From Caballeronia glebae (lineage in GTDB: Bacteria; Pseudomonadota; Gammaproteobacteria; Burkholderiales; Burkholderiaceae), in the NCBI RefSeq assembly GCF_001545035.1, contig NZ_FCOJ02000019.1:56122-120121 (forward strand): a stretch of DNA of 64,000 bases, written 5' to 3'. The notes under the pieces were generated by a model, which saw nothing but the letters and a program-made list of their open reading frames with translations, had not been told where the DNA came from and did no database searches. Shown here piece by piece: positions 43,634 through 53,310 of this stretch (its first letter is position 1; each line of letters starts with the position of its first letter). Position numbers and translations under genes: made by a program.

Positions 43634-43657
43634 TTCTTTCTGAAGGAGATCAACGGC

Positions 43658-43843
43658 ATGCCCACATTCAACATTCAACTGTTCGAAGGCCGCACGGTGG
43701 AAGAGAAGCGCAAGTTCGTCGAGGCGATCACGCGCACGACGTGCGAGACGCTCGGCTGCGAGCCGGGCTCGGTGGACATCGTTCTGACGGACGTGAAGCG
43801 CGAGAACTGGGCGACCGCGGGCAAGCTCTGGTCGGAGCAGTGA
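43658..43843 (+). CDS. 4-oxalocrotonate tautomerase-family protein
   Basis: The 61-residue protein begins MPTFNIQLFEGRTVEEKRKF; the proline after the initiator Met is the catalytic general base of the tautomerase superfamily, and the length matches. R residues in EGRTVEEKR fit the substrate-binding pattern. An AAGGAG site precedes the start. It is 24 bases after the class II aldolase gene. The likely role is keto-enol isomerisation of a 2-oxo acid handled by the aldolase, which is inference. Confidence 0.9.
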   Translation: MPTFNIQLFEGRTVEEKRKFVEAITRTTCETLGCEPGSVDIVLTDVKRENWATAGKLWSEQ

Positions 43844-43888
43844 ACGACAGCGCGCACACGCCGAAACGCGTGCGCGCGCCTTGCAACG

Positions 43889-46069
43889 TTACAGCGATTG
43901 CTTTGCGGCGAGACGGAACTTGTGCAGCAGCGGTTCCGTATAGCCGCTCGGTTGCGTGCGTCCTTCGAAGACGAGCGCGCACGCGGCCTTGAACGCGAAC
44001 GAACTGTCGAACGCGGGCGACATCGGGCGATAGGTCGGATCGGCTTCATTCTGCTTGTCGACGACGGCGGCCATGCGTTCGAGCGTCGCGCGAACCTGCT
44101 CTTCCGTGACGATGCCGTGACGCAGCCAGTTCGCGATGTGCTGGCTCGAAATGCGCAGCGTCGCGCGATCTTCCATCAGGCCGACATCGTGAATGTCCGG
44201 CACCTTCGAGCAACCGACGCCCTGATCGACCCAGCGCACGACATAACCGAGAATGCCTTGCGCGTTGTTCTCGATTTCGTTCCTGATGTCGTCTTCCGAC
44301 CATGACGGCGCGTCGACCACGGGAATCGTCAGCAAGCCGTCGAGCAGCTCGTTTTTCTGGCCGTCGTAGTCGATGTTTTCAAGCTCTTGCTGAACCTGTT
44401 GCACGTCGACCATGTGATAGTGCAGCGCGTGCAACGTGGCCGCCGTGGGCGAGGGCACCCATGCAGTGTTGGCGCCGGCCTTCGGATGCGCGATCTTCTG
44501 TTCGAGCATCGCGTGCATCAGGTCGGGCATCGCCCACATGCCCTTGCCGATCTGTGCGCGGCCACGCAAGCCGGTGTTCAGGCCGACGAGCACGTTGCTG
44601 CGCTCATACGCGGCGATCCACTTCGACGACTTCATGTCGCCCTTGCGCATCATCGGGCCGGCTTCCATCGACGAATGCATCTCGTCGCCGGTGCGGTCCA
44701 GAAAGCCCGTGTTGATGAACGCGACGCGCGCGCCCGCCGCCGCGATACATGCCTTGAGGTTGACGCTCGTGCGGCGCTCCTCGTCCATGATGCCCATCTT
44801 GATCGTGTGACGCGGCAGGCCGAGCAGGTCTTCGACGCGCGTGAAAAGCTCGTCGGCGAACGCCACTTCGGCGGGGCCGTGCATCTTCGGCTTCACGATA
44901 TAGATGGAACCCGTGCGCGAGTTCATCTTGTTCTTGAGATCGTGCATCGAGCCGAGCACGGTCATTACCGCGTCGAGGATGCCCTCGGGAATCTCGTTGC
45001 CGTCGCGGTCGAGCACGGCGGGATTGGTCATCAGATGGCCGACGTTGCGCACGAACAGGAGCGAACGTCCGTGCAGCGAGAGTGTCTTCGCGCCGTCGGG
45101 CGAGGTGTACACGCGGTCGGGGTTCATCTCGCGCGTGAAGGTCTTGCCGTTCTTCGTCACCTGCTCGGCGAGATGGCCTTGCATCAGGCCGAGCCAGTTG
45201 CGATAGAGCTGCGTTTTGTCGGCGGCGTCGACGGCCGCGACCGAATCTTCACAGTCGATGATGGTGCTCACGGCCGCTTCCATCAGCACGTCCTTCACGT
45301 GCGCCGCATCCGTCTTGCCGATCAAGTTGCTCGCGTCGATCTGAATCTCGAAGTGCAGATCGTTGTGCTTGAGCAGAATGCCGGACGGTTCCTTCGCGTC
45401 GCCCTGATAGCCCGCGAACTGTTCGGCGTTGGCGAGCCCGGTCTTGCTCCCGTCTTTCAGCGTGACGACGAGCTTGCCTTGCTCGACGCCGTACTTGGTC
45501 GCCTCGGCGTGTGAGCCGTGATCGAGCGGCGCATTGTCGTCGAGGAACGCACGCGCGTACGCGATGACCTTCGCGCCGCGCTTCGGATTGAACTGCGCGG
45601 TGCGCTCGGCGCCGTCGTTTTCGTCGATGGCATCGGTGCCGTAGAGCGCATCGTAGAGGCTGCCCCAGCGCGCGTTGGCGGCGTTGAGCGCATAGCGCAG
45701 ATTAGAGAGCGGCACGACGAGTTGCGGTCCGGCCTGCTCGGCGATTTCACGATCGACATTGGCGGTGCTCGCCTGCACGTGCGCGGGCGCGGCAACGATA
45801 TAGCCGATCTCTTCGAGAAACTTGCGATAGGCGCGCGGATCGCGCACCGGGCCGGGGTTGCTGCGATGCCAGTTGTCGAGTTCGGTCTGGAGCCGGTCGC
45901 GCTCGGCGAGCAGCGCGCGGTTTTTCGGCGCGAGATCGTGGACGATGGCATCGAATCCCTTCCAGAAGGACGCGCTATCGACGCCCGTGCCGGGGATGGC
46001 TTCTTCGTCGACGAATTTCGCGAGACTCGCGTCGACCTGCAGGCCGTGTTGTTTGATCATGTCGTTCAT
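43889..46069 (-). CDS. glcB: Malate synthase G
   Basis: The 726-residue protein is full length for malate synthase G (about 723). It condenses glyoxylate and acetyl-CoA to malate. Recognisable blocks include [51 protein letters not shown] and [22 protein letters not shown] 46069 has GGAG five bases upstream; a GTG at 46075 would add two residues. It stands alone on the minus strand, without glycolate oxidase genes nearby, so it most likely serves glyoxylate use in general. Confidence 0.96.
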   Translation of the reverse strand: MNDMIKQHGLQVDASLAKFVDEEAIPGTGVDSASFWKGFDAIVHDLAPKNRALLAERDRLQTELDNWHRSNPGPVRDPRAYRKFLEEIGYIVAAPAHVQASTANVDREIAEQAGPQLVVPLSNLRYALNAANARWGSLYDALYGTDAIDENDGAERTAQFNPKRGAKVIAYARAFLDDNAPLDHGSHAEATKYGVEQGKLVVTLKDGSKTGLANAEQFAGYQGDAKEPSGILLKHNDLHFEIQIDASNLIGKTDAAHVKDVLMEAAVSTIIDCEDSVAAVDAADKTQLYRNWLGLMQGHLAEQVTKNGKTFTREMNPDRVYTSPDGAKTLSLHGRSLLFVRNVGHLMTNPAVLDRDGNEIPEGILDAVMTVLGSMHDLKNKMNSRTGSIYIVKPKMHGPAEVAFADELFTRVEDLLGLPRHTIKMGIMDEERRTSVNLKACIAAAGARVAFINTGFLDRTGDEMHSSMEAGPMMRKGDMKSSKWIAAYERSNVLVGLNTGLRGRAQIGKGMWAMPDLMHAMLEQKIAHPKAGANTAWVPSPTAATLHALHYHMVDVQQVQQELENIDYDGQKNELLDGLLTIPVVDAPSWSEDDIRNEIENNAQGILGYVVRWVDQGVGCSKVPDIHDVGLMEDRATLRISSQHIANWLRHGIVTEEQVRATLERMAAVVDKQNEADPTYRPMSPAFDSSFAFKAACALVFEGRTQPSGYTEPLLHKFRLAAKQSL

Positions 46070-46206
46070 GGGCACTCCGGCTGAGATTTGCTGCTACACA
46101 GGGGTTTGGGGAATGGGCTGGTGCCTATGGTAGCGCGTCTTGGGGGAGGGGCGAAGCGGCGAGGATGTGCAATGCATGTGCCTGCGTGAGGCCGCAGGCG
46201 GGCGTA

Positions 46207-46391
46207 TCAACGGGAAGCCTGGCCGCCGCCTTTCAAGTCGTCGGCGAGCAACTGGAACTGCCGGCCGAGAGCGGGGAGGTCTTCGCGGATGGCGACGCTT
46301 CGTCCAATCCATCGATATAACGGCTGATGCGTCGTATCGCCGTGAGTACGTGATCGATGTACTCGGGCAAGGTCGATGCGTCCCGGCTCAT
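46207..46391 (-). pseudogene. Internally deleted HEPN (DUF86) toxin gene
   Basis: The minus strand starts with ATG at 46391, overlapping the MNT stop (ATGA), and reads MSRDASTLPEYIDHVLTAIR and RISRYIDGLDEAS, a perfect DUF86 HEPN N-terminus. At about 46296-46285 the frame breaks, and the matching C-terminus IREDLPALGRQFQLLADDL continues in another frame to 46207. About 50 codons, including the RX4-6H RNase motif, are missing. So the toxin can no longer work. The antitoxin next to it is intact. Confidence 0.72.
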
Positions 46392-46678
46392 ACGGGAATA
46401 GCGCTTGCGATGATTGCATCGCGAGTCCTGTCGGGAAGCGCACCCGGAGTAAGGACGTCGACTGTTACGCCGAGCAGTTCGTGCAACTCGTGGCGAATTG
46501 CACCGATGTCCAGCAATGAAGTTCTCGGCGTGGGATCGATGAGCAGATCGAGGTCGCTTTCCTCCGTATCTTCGCCGCGTGCGACCGAGCCAAAGATACG
46601 CGCGTTCTTCGCACGATGCGCTTCGACGACGCGGCGAATGTCTTCACGGTGGGCTTGCAGGGCGGCGGACGGCTTCAT
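46388..46678 (-). CDS. MNT nucleotidyltransferase antitoxin
   Basis: This 96-residue minimal nucleotidyltransferase has the motif GSVARGEDTEESDLDLLID (G30-S31, D42, D44), the metal and nucleotide-binding core of MNT antitoxins that AMPylate their HEPN partner. ATG 46678 fits the family; an earlier in-frame ATG at 46729 adds 17 unrelated residues. The stop overlaps the ATG of the HEPN gene, the classical MNT-HEPN layout. The partner is internally deleted, leaving this antitoxin as an orphan. Confidence 0.82.
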   Translation of the reverse strand: MKPSAALQAHREDIRRVVEAHRAKNARIFGSVARGEDTEESDLDLLIDPTPRTSLLDIGAIRHELHELLGVTVDVLTPGALPDRTRDAIIASAIPV

Positions 46679-46771
46679 GGCTTTTGCGGGTGAGCGTTCC
46701 AATGAAATGCAGCCGGAATCAGGCTGCAAATCCAGTCTAGCATAGCGTTTTTGCCGCGCGCCGTTCGAATC

Positions 46772-47476
46772 TTACGTCGAAGCATTCGCCCCGCAGCAAT
46801 GCTTGTACTTGCGTCCGCTGCCGCACGGGCACGGCTCGTTTCTGCCGACTTTCTCGCTTGTGCGCCGCATCGGCTCGGGCGCGTCGCGCAGCGCGTTTTC
46901 TTTCCGGCGCGCGTCGAAGTAGCGGTAGATATGAGTCAGGCCCGCGATCATTTCCTGGATTATCTCGTCGCGATCTTCGAATGCTTCCGGGTCGGTCCGA
47001 AGTTCGGGGTCGGGGTCGTCCTCGTGATAGAGCGTCAATACCGGGAGCAACCATTCCGCGCGCTCCTCGTCGTCGAACAAGTCGGTCCAGCTTTCGCGGC
47101 GCATGTCCATGCCCGCCATGAAACCCTCGGCCCACTCGTTGGCGACGACGCGGTCTTCTTCGTCAAGCGACAGCACGGGCAGATAAACGGCGTCTTCGTG
47201 CAGGGTGACTTCGAGATCGTCCGCGATGGTGTTCCAGTGACGAATCAGCAGTTGCAGCGTCTTCTCGGCGTTCTTTTCGTTCGCGGGCGAAGCGTTTGTG
47301 CCCAGCACCGCGGGAAGCCATTCGTGCGGCAAGACGAGTTCAGGGCCGCAAATCAGCGCAGCGAAAAAGCCGTCGACCATTTCGAGGGTCATCGCCTCAT
47401 CGCCGAAGGAATCGAGCAAGACTTCCAGGCGATCGAGTTCGTGCTCCGTGAGCGGCTTCGCGTTGCGGTCTTTCAA
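46772..47476 (-). CDS. UPF0149/YecA-family protein with SEC-C metal-binding tail
   Basis: This 234-residue protein has a UPF0149 N-terminal domain (residues about 10-190: [34 protein letters not shown], and [20 protein letters not shown]) and a C-terminal SEC-C zinc motif ([17 protein letters not shown]), the same motif as at the end of SecA. Such YecA-like proteins associate with ribosomes or unfolded clients in E. coli work. It is monocistronic on the minus strand. Function in this organism is inferred from domain only. Confidence 0.9.
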   Translation of the reverse strand: MKDRNAKPLTEHELDRLEVLLDSFGDEAMTLEMVDGFFAALICGPELVLPHEWLPAVLGTNASPANEKNAEKTLQLLIRHWNTIADDLEVTLHEDAVYLPVLSLDEEDRVVANEWAEGFMAGMDMRRESWTDLFDDEERAEWLLPVLTLYHEDDPDPELRTDPEAFEDRDEIIQEMIAGLTHIYRYFDARRKENALRDAPEPMRRTSEKVGRNEPCPCGSGRKYKHCCGANAST

Positions 47477-47611
47477 TTCGTGTCCCGATGAGTGAGCGAT
47501 TCGCCATTCGATTCGCGGCGAGCCTCATTATACGAATTTGAATCGGCCCGGCTTTCGCGTTAATAAGCCGCACGAAAGCCGGGCCGCGAGAACAGCGCAA
47601 TGAGATCGAAG

Positions 47612-49843
47612 CTACGCCTTCAACAAGTCCTCGATCATCACCGGGAGCTTTCGCACGCGCACGCCGGTCGCGTGATACACCGCACCCGTGATCGCCGCCG
47701 CGATGCCCGCCAACCCGATCTCCGCGATACCGCGCGCGCCCAGCTCGTTGAAGATCGTGTCGGGATAATCGAGGAACGTGACGTCCATCTTCGGCGTGTC
47801 GGCATTGGTCGCGACGACGTAATCCGCGAGGCTGCTGTTCACTGGCGCGCCGCTTCGCTCGTCGTAGACCGTGTGCTCGAAGAGCGCCATGCCTACACCC
47901 ATCACGACCGCGCCTTCGATCTGATTACGGCCGGCGCGCGGATTGAGGATCTTGCCCGCATCGATCACGGTCACGACGCGGTTCACGCGTAGGCGCGCGG
48001 TCGCCGGCTCCCACGTCACTTCGGCGAAATGCGCGCCGTATGAATGGATCGACCACTTCTTCTTGAGCGGATCGTCGAAGCCGCCTTTCGCGCTTCCGCT
48101 GCCCGATGCCGCATGCAACTTGGCCGCTTCGAGTATGCGCGCGAACGGCACGCCGCTTTCCGGACGGTCGCCCTTGCGATGCACATGGCCGTCGCTCAAC
48201 GCAAGTTCTTCGGCCTTCGCGCCTTTGAACGGCGATCCTTCGATCTTCGCGGCGCGCGCAAGCAGCGTCTTGATGGCCGCGCGCACCGCATCGGAAACCG
48301 CCGGAATCACCGATGCCGTCGCCGCCGATCCGCCCGACACGGGACCGAGCGGCAGCGACGTATCGCCGAGGCCGACTTCGATCTTGTCGAGCGCGATGCC
48401 CGTATGCTCCGCGACGAGTTGCGCGAGGATCGTGTAAGTGCCCGTGCCGATGTCCTGCGTGCCGCATGCGACGCGCGCGGTGCCGTCCGCGCGCAGATCG
48501 ACGGTCGCTTCCGCCGAGAAGCGCAGCCCCGGCCAACTGCACGCACCCATGCCCCAGCCGAGCGTGAGACCGTCGCGCTTCATCGAGCCGACTTCCGGCG
48601 TGCGCTTGGCCCAGCCGAATTTCTCCGCGCCCGTCTTCAGGCATTCGACGAAATGCCGCGACGAAAACGGCAAGCCGCTGCTTTCATCGACTTCCGGTTC
48701 ATTGCGCAGGCGCAACTCGACCGGATCGATCTTCAACGCGAGGGCCAGTTCGTCCATCGCCGATTCGAGCGCGAAGAGGCCGGGCACAGCGCCAGGGCCG
48801 CGCATCGACGTGGGCGAGCCGACGTTGCGTTTGACCGTGCCGCTCGTCACGCGCAGATTGGGCGTGGTGTACATCGACGGCGTGGCTTCGCCGCAATCTT
48901 CCACGTAATCGTCGGCAATGGCCTCGTGATTCACGAAATCATGCTGCAACGACACGAGCTTGCCGTCCTGCGTCGCCGCGAGCCGCACGCGTTGCCGCGT
49001 GGTCGGCCGGTGCCCGACGTTCTGGAACATCATCTTGCGCGACAGCACGAGTTTTACCGGACGCTCCAGTTGCCGCGTCGCGGCCGCGGCGAGCAGCGAA
49101 TGCGGCCACATCCACAGCTTGCCGCCGAAGCCCGAGCCGAGATAGCGCGAGATCACGCGCACTTTCTCTTTCGGCAGACCCATCATCTGCATCAGCGCGC
49201 CCTGATGATTCGCGACCGCCTGGCTCGTCTCATAGAACGTATAGCTTTCGCCGTTCCAGTGCGCGACGGTCGCGTGCAATTCGATCGGGTTATGCGTTTC
49301 GACGGGCGTCACATAGGTTTCGTCGATCTTCACGGGCGCGTCGTCGAACGCCTTGTCCGGCTCGCCGCGTTCGCTTTGGACGTCGAGCTTGCCGTCGGCA
49401 TCGAGCGTCGCGCTCACATCGTGTGGCGTCTTGTCGTAACTGACCTTGATCGCGGCGGCCGCGGCGCTCGCCGTTTCGAACGTCTCAGCGACGACGAGCG
49501 CAACGTATTGCCCGTAATAGCGAATGATGTCGTCTTCGAAAGGCGGGCGATTCTCGTCGACGAAACCGGTCTCGATCGAGTTGCCGGAGATGCGATAGAA
49601 GCGGCCGATATTGCCGCGATGAAGAATCAGCTTCACGCCGGGCATGGCTTGCGCGGCGGCGAATTCGAGCGATGCGATCTTGCCGCTTGCGATGGTGCTG
49701 CCGACCGGCACGGCATACAGCATGCCGGGCAAGTCGACGTCGGAAGTGTAAGTCGCGCGGCCGCAGACCTTCAGCGGTCCGTCGATGCGCGTCTGGGGCC
49801 GTCCGATGAATGCGGACGGTTTGATATCGGGCGCCGTTGACAT
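47612..49843 (-). CDS. paoC: Aldehyde oxidoreductase, molybdenum-binding subunit (xanthine oxidase family)
   Basis: This 743-residue subunit has the usual blocks of the family: FIGRPQTRIDGPLKVCGRATY near the start, YLGSGFGGKLWMWPHSLLAA, MRGPGAVPGLFALE, ACGTQDIGTGTYT and, near the end, the conserved glutamate in ARGIAEIGLAG. It binds molybdopterin cytosine dinucleotide and oxidises aldehydes (PaoC-like, by length and gene order). It is the third gene of a minus-strand operon: [2Fe-2S] subunit, FAD subunit, then this. The XdhC/PaoD-type insertion chaperone is absent from the window. Confidence 0.9.
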   Translation of the reverse strand: MSTAPDIKPSAFIGRPQTRIDGPLKVCGRATYTSDVDLPGMLYAVPVGSTIASGKIASLEFAAAQAMPGVKLILHRGNIGRFYRISGNSIETGFVDENRPPFEDDIIRYYGQYVALVVAETFETASAAAAAIKVSYDKTPHDVSATLDADGKLDVQSERGEPDKAFDDAPVKIDETYVTPVETHNPIELHATVAHWNGESYTFYETSQAVANHQGALMQMMGLPKEKVRVISRYLGSGFGGKLWMWPHSLLAAAATRQLERPVKLVLSRKMMFQNVGHRPTTRQRVRLAATQDGKLVSLQHDFVNHEAIADDYVEDCGEATPSMYTTPNLRVTSGTVKRNVGSPTSMRGPGAVPGLFALESAMDELALALKIDPVELRLRNEPEVDESSGLPFSSRHFVECLKTGAEKFGWAKRTPEVGSMKRDGLTLGWGMGACSWPGLRFSAEATVDLRADGTARVACGTQDIGTGTYTILAQLVAEHTGIALDKIEVGLGDTSLPLGPVSGGSAATASVIPAVSDAVRAAIKTLLARAAKIEGSPFKGAKAEELALSDGHVHRKGDRPESGVPFARILEAAKLHAASGSGSAKGGFDDPLKKKWSIHSYGAHFAEVTWEPATARLRVNRVVTVIDAGKILNPRAGRNQIEGAVVMGVGMALFEHTVYDERSGAPVNSSLADYVVATNADTPKMDVTFLDYPDTIFNELGARGIAEIGLAGIAAAITGAVYHATGVRVRKLPVMIEDLLKA

Positions 49844-49853
49844 TTAGCGATCC

Positions 49854-50861
49854 TCAAGAAGTTTGCGTAGTGACCAGCTTGAGCGTATGCACGATGCAGC
49901 GCTTCGATAGCTCTACCTTGAAGCCGTTTTCGCTTTGCGGCTTCGCATCGGCGAGCGCGGCGTCGGCGGCGCGTTTGAACGTGGCTTCGTCGGGCGCCGC
50001 GTTCAGCAGTTCCTTCTCCGCCTCGCGCGATCGCCACGGCTTCGTGCCGACACCGCCAAGCCCCACGCGCGCATGCTCGATGCGCCCGTCCTTCACGCCG
50101 ATCACGATACCCGACGACGCCAGCGCGAACTCATACGACGCGCGATCGCGCAGCTTCAGATAAGCCGAACGCGCGCCTTCGACCGGCGGCGGCAAGGTGA
50201 CGTGCGTGATGAGATCGCCCGCGTCGAGCACGTTCTCGCGATCCGGGGTCGTGCCCGGCAGCAGGAAGAACTCGTCGATGGGAATCGCGCGCTTGCCGCC
50301 CGTGCCTTCGACGTGAATCGTCGCTTCGAGCGCCTGCAGCGCGACGCACATGTCCGATGGATTGCTCGCGATGCACGATTCGCTCGTGCCCATGATCGCC
50401 ATCATGCGATTGAAGCCGTCAATCGCGGAGCAGCCGCTGCCCGGCTCGCGCTTGTTGCAAGGCGACGTCGTATCGCGGAAATACACGCAACGGGTGCGTT
50501 GCAGGATGTTGCCGCCGGTCGTCGCCATGTTGCGCAATTGCACGGACGCGCCCGCGAGCACCGCTTGCGAGAGCACCGCGTAACGATCACGGATCAGCGG
50601 ATGATGCGCGAGATCGGAGTTGCGCGAAGTCGCGCCGATGCGCACGCCGCCGTCCGCCGTTTCCTCGATCTTGTCGAGCGGCAGACGGCTGATATCGACG
50701 ACGCGCATCGGCCGCTCGACGTTGAGCTTCATCAGGTCGAGCAGCGTCGTGCCGCCCGCGAGAAAGCGCACTTCCGCGCCTTGCTGCGCGGTATGCGCGA
50801 GCGCGCCCGCATTGATCGCGTCGCGCATGTCGCGCGCGCGGGAGAGCTGAAACATGTCCAT
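49854..50861 (-). CDS. paoB: Aldehyde oxidoreductase, FAD subunit with extra [4Fe-4S] cluster
   Basis: The 335-residue protein has the FAD-binding motifs FLAGGTTLLDLMK and TTGGNILQR, then a cysteine-rich insert with C125, C135 and C144 (TRCVYFRD, SPCNKREPGSGCSA), which is the hallmark of PaoB-type subunits carrying an extra [4Fe-4S]. ATG 50861 is preferred because ATAAGGAGAGCGAC lies before it. It shuttles electrons from PaoC to an acceptor. It lies 10 bases upstream of the molybdenum subunit and 10 downstream of the Fe-S subunit. Confidence 0.9.
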   Translation of the reverse strand: MDMFQLSRARDMRDAINAGALAHTAQQGAEVRFLAGGTTLLDLMKLNVERPMRVVDISRLPLDKIEETADGGVRIGATSRNSDLAHHPLIRDRYAVLSQAVLAGASVQLRNMATTGGNILQRTRCVYFRDTTSPCNKREPGSGCSAIDGFNRMMAIMGTSESCIASNPSDMCVALQALEATIHVEGTGGKRAIPIDEFFLLPGTTPDRENVLDAGDLITHVTLPPPVEGARSAYLKLRDRASYEFALASSGIVIGVKDGRIEHARVGLGGVGTKPWRSREAEKELLNAAPDEATFKRAADAALADAKPQSENGFKVELSKRCIVHTLKLVTTQTS

Positions 50862-50871
50862 GTCGCTCTCC

Positions 50872-51438
50872 TTATTTCGACGAAGGCTTTGTCGCACGAA
50901 CCGACTGGATCGCGCCGACGATGTTCTGATACGCGCCGCAGCGGCACAGGTTGCCGCTCATCGCTTCGCGCACGTCGTCGTCGCTCGGGCCGATTGGTTC
51001 ATCGAGCAGCGCCACCGCCGACATCAACTGACCGGCCGTGCAGTAGCCGCACTGATAGCCGTCGCATTCGACGAACGCCGCCTGCAACGGATGCAGCGCC
51101 TCGACATCGCCGATGCCTTCGATCGTCGCGATCGTGTCGCCCTCGCAAGCGGCGGCGAAGCACAGACACGAGTTCACGCGACGGCCGTTCACGTGAACGG
51201 TGCATGCGCCGCATTGGCCGTGATCGCAGCCTTTTTTCGTGCCGGTCAGATGAAGATGCTCGCGCAATGCATCTAACAAGGTCGTGCGCGGATCGAGCGA
51301 GAGCGTCTCGCTGCGGCCGTTGACGGTCATCGTGAAGGTGACGGTCGAATCTTCCGCTGCGGCCAGCGTCGGCGCGAGCGTTTTGTTGGGCGTATCGGCG
51401 TGCGTTGTTTTGGATTGGGGGATGTGACGTTGTGGCAT
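50872..51438 (-). CDS. paoA: Aldehyde oxidoreductase, [2Fe-2S] subunit
   Basis: This 188-residue protein has the plant-type cluster (CDHGQCGACTVHVNGRRVNSC: C71, C76, C79, C91) and the second xanthine-oxidase-type cluster (CDGYQCGYCTAGQ, then CRCGAYQNIV). It passes electrons between the other subunits. Its N-terminal 30 residues are polar and carry no twin-arginine signal, unlike periplasmic E. coli PaoA, so this complex may be cytoplasmic or start further in. It is the first gene of the operon, so any promoter lies in 51439-51700. Confidence 0.92.
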   Translation of the reverse strand: MPQRHIPQSKTTHADTPNKTLAPTLAAAEDSTVTFTMTVNGRSETLSLDPRTTLLDALREHLHLTGTKKGCDHGQCGACTVHVNGRRVNSCLCFAAACEGDTIATIEGIGDVEALHPLQAAFVECDGYQCGYCTAGQLMSAVALLDEPIGPSDDDVREAMSGNLCRCGAYQNIVGAIQSVRATKPSSK

Positions 51439-51729
51439 CGGGCAATCTCCTGGAATTGCGCAGCAAGCTGCTGCACGAATGCGGCGATAAAGCGGCAGAG
51501 CGTAAGAGAGGCGAAGATGCGGCGAGGCGTGTCGCGCGCCGGAGCGCGGAGGAAAGGGGCGGCGAAGAAGGGTCTGCGCAGCGGCGCAGGACCTTCACGC
51601 GCCGGCAATGCGGCGAAAGACGACACTCAGCCAGTATAGGCATCCGCCGCGAAACTTTCTCGATCGAAAGCTGCGCGGGCCTTGCGATGCTGCGGGCGCA
51701 CGAAGCATGCCCGCGAGCGGCGAAAGGCT

Positions 51730-51837
51730 TCAGTGCGTAAGCACGGCCCGCGCGAAAAGGGAAAGGAGGAACACGCCGACCGTCGTGAAGATGACGAGCG
51801 CGACGAGGATCAGGATCATGCGGAGAATCATCTGCAT
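51730..51837 (-). CDS. Tiny single-span membrane protein (35 aa)
   Basis: Minus strand, MQMILRMILILVALVIFTTV then a short tail LLSLFARAVLTH. It is one hydrophobic helix with basic residues at the end. GGAG lies seven bases before the ATG at 51837, and the T-run side of a terminator-like hairpin lies right before that. I recognise no family; single-helix proteins of this size are often stress-related or regulate a transporter. Support is the ribosome site plus the clean hydrophobic profile. Confidence 0.5.
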   Translation of the reverse strand: MQMILRMILILVALVIFTTVGVFLLSLFARAVLTH

Positions 51838-51848
51838 CGCGTCGCTCC

Positions 51849-51873
51849 AAAAAAAACGGCCGCTTGCGCGGCC
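51849..51873 (-). terminator. Rho-independent terminator of the MHS transporter gene
   Basis: On the minus strand GGCCGC, a four-base loop, GCGGCC, then a run of eight T form a textbook intrinsic terminator, 121 bases after the stop of the transporter gene at 51994. It is the clearest terminator in the window. Confidence 0.7.
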
Positions 51874-51993
51874 AGAAGGAGGGTGGGTCGGTCAGACTAA
51901 AGCGTAAGCGCGCATCCTTAAATCAGACTTAAGTGCGCGGATCTTCCGGCGGGCCGCCCATTCTCCTTCCTTTGCGAACGCGTTGCAGCAGGC

Positions 51994-53310
51994 TTACTGA
52001 AGGGCCTCGCTGTAGCGGTCGCGCAGCGGGAGGATCGTCACGAGCGCGACCGCGCTGCCGAAGATCACGTAGTAGCAGATCGACAGCGGATCGCCCGTGG
52101 TCATCGTGAGCCATTGCACGATGGCCGGCGCGAAGCCGCCGAAGATCATCACCGCGACGTTGTAGCTCACCGAGATGCCCGTCGAGCGCACGCTCGAAGG
52201 AAGCAGCTCCGAGATGAACGCGGGATAGCAGCCCTGGAAGATGCCGAGGTAAGTCATCAGGAGCGCTTGACAGACGATCAGCATCGGCAGACTCGGATGC
52301 GCGGTGAGCACGGCGAAGATCGGATACGCGGTGACGAGCGACAGCACGAGTGCGCTCGCCATCAGCTTCTTGCGGCCGATACGGTCGGACAGGCGGCCGA
52401 ATATCGGGCAGCAGACGAGATAGACAAGCGCGCCGATAGACGAGCTGATGAGGCCGTCGGTGAGCGCCATGTGCAGCACGCGCGTTGCGTGCGTCGGCAG
52501 ATACAGCAGAAAGATGTACGTGCCGATGGTGCCGAACACCGTGAGGCCAAAGCCCGCGAGCACGGAGGTCCAGTGCTTCGTGGCGGTGTCGCGGATCGGG
52601 CGCGCGCTGAGTTCGTTCTTTTGCGCCTTCTCGACGAACACCGGCGACTCATCGAGCTTCGAGCGCAGATACAGACCGACCGGCACGATCAGAAGACCGA
52701 CCATGAACGGAACGCGCCAGCCCCAGCTATTCAGATGCTCGGGGCTCAGCGTGCGCGTGAGCACCGCGCCGAAGAACGAGCCCGCGAGACTCGCCGCGGC
52801 CTGCGCGACCATCTGGAAGCTGCCGAAATAACCGCGCTTGTCGGCGGGCGCATATTCGACGAGAAACGCCGTCGCGCAGCCGACCTCGCCGCCCGCGGAA
52901 AAGCCCTGGATCAACCGGCCGAGGAGCATCAACAACGGCGCGGCGATGCCGATAGCCGCATACGTCGGCGCGAACGCGATGATCGCGATGCCGACCGCCA
53001 TGAGCGAAATGGTGAGCGTGAGCGCCGACTTGCGCCCGACGCGATCCGCGATCGCGCCCAGCACGATGCCGCCGAGCGGGCGCGTCAGAAAGCCGACGCC
53101 GAAGGTGGCCCAGGTCGCGAGCAGTGAGATGGTGGGATTCGTTGCGGGAAAATACAGCTTGGCGATGATGACGGCGAAGAAGCCGTAGACCATGAAGTCG
53201 AACCATTCGAGCGCGTTGCCGATGGTCGACACGACGATCGCTCGTCGGCCGGACAGGTTGAGCGCGGCGTTCTCTTGGGCCGCGTGGGCTGCAGGTAGTA
53301 CGGTGCTCAT
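51994..53310 (-). CDS. MFS transporter, metabolite:H+ symporter (MHS) family
   Basis: This 438-residue protein has twelve hydrophobic segments. It carries NALEWFDFMVYGFFA, RPLGGIVLGAIADRVGRKSAL and GFSAGGEVGCATAFLVEYAPADKRGYFGSFQ, which match MHS-family symporters (KgtP/ShiA/ProP type). The substrate is probably a carboxylate or amino acid derivative, given that an M20 amidohydrolase lies on the other side of the LysR gene. ATG 53310 follows GGAGTGCATTCG. It is divergent from the LysR regulator across a 191-base gap. Confidence 0.87.
   Translation of the reverse strand: MSTVLPAAHAAQENAALNLSGRRAIVVSTIGNALEWFDFMVYGFFAVIIAKLYFPATNPTISLLATWATFGVGFLTRPLGGIVLGAIADRVGRKSALTLTISLMAVGIAIIAFAPTYAAIGIAAPLLMLLGRLIQGFSAGGEVGCATAFLVEYAPADKRGYFGSFQMVAQAAASLAGSFFGAVLTRTLSPEHLNSWGWRVPFMVGLLIVPVGLYLRSKLDESPVFVEKAQKNELSARPIRDTATKHWTSVLAGFGLTVFGTIGTYIFLLYLPTHATRVLHMALTDGLISSSIGALVYLVCCPIFGRLSDRIGRKKLMASALVLSLVTAYPIFAVLTAHPSLPMLIVCQALLMTYLGIFQGCYPAFISELLPSSVRSTGISVSYNVAVMIFGGFAPAIVQWLTMTTGDPLSICYYVIFGSAVALVTILPLRDRYSEALQ

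Noticed and set aside
46207..46443. A separate 78-residue gene on the minus strand
   Set aside because: Only its last 27 residues match a family, the HEPN C-terminus; the rest is an off-frame reading of the MNT end and HEPN start. It is part of the broken HEPN gene.
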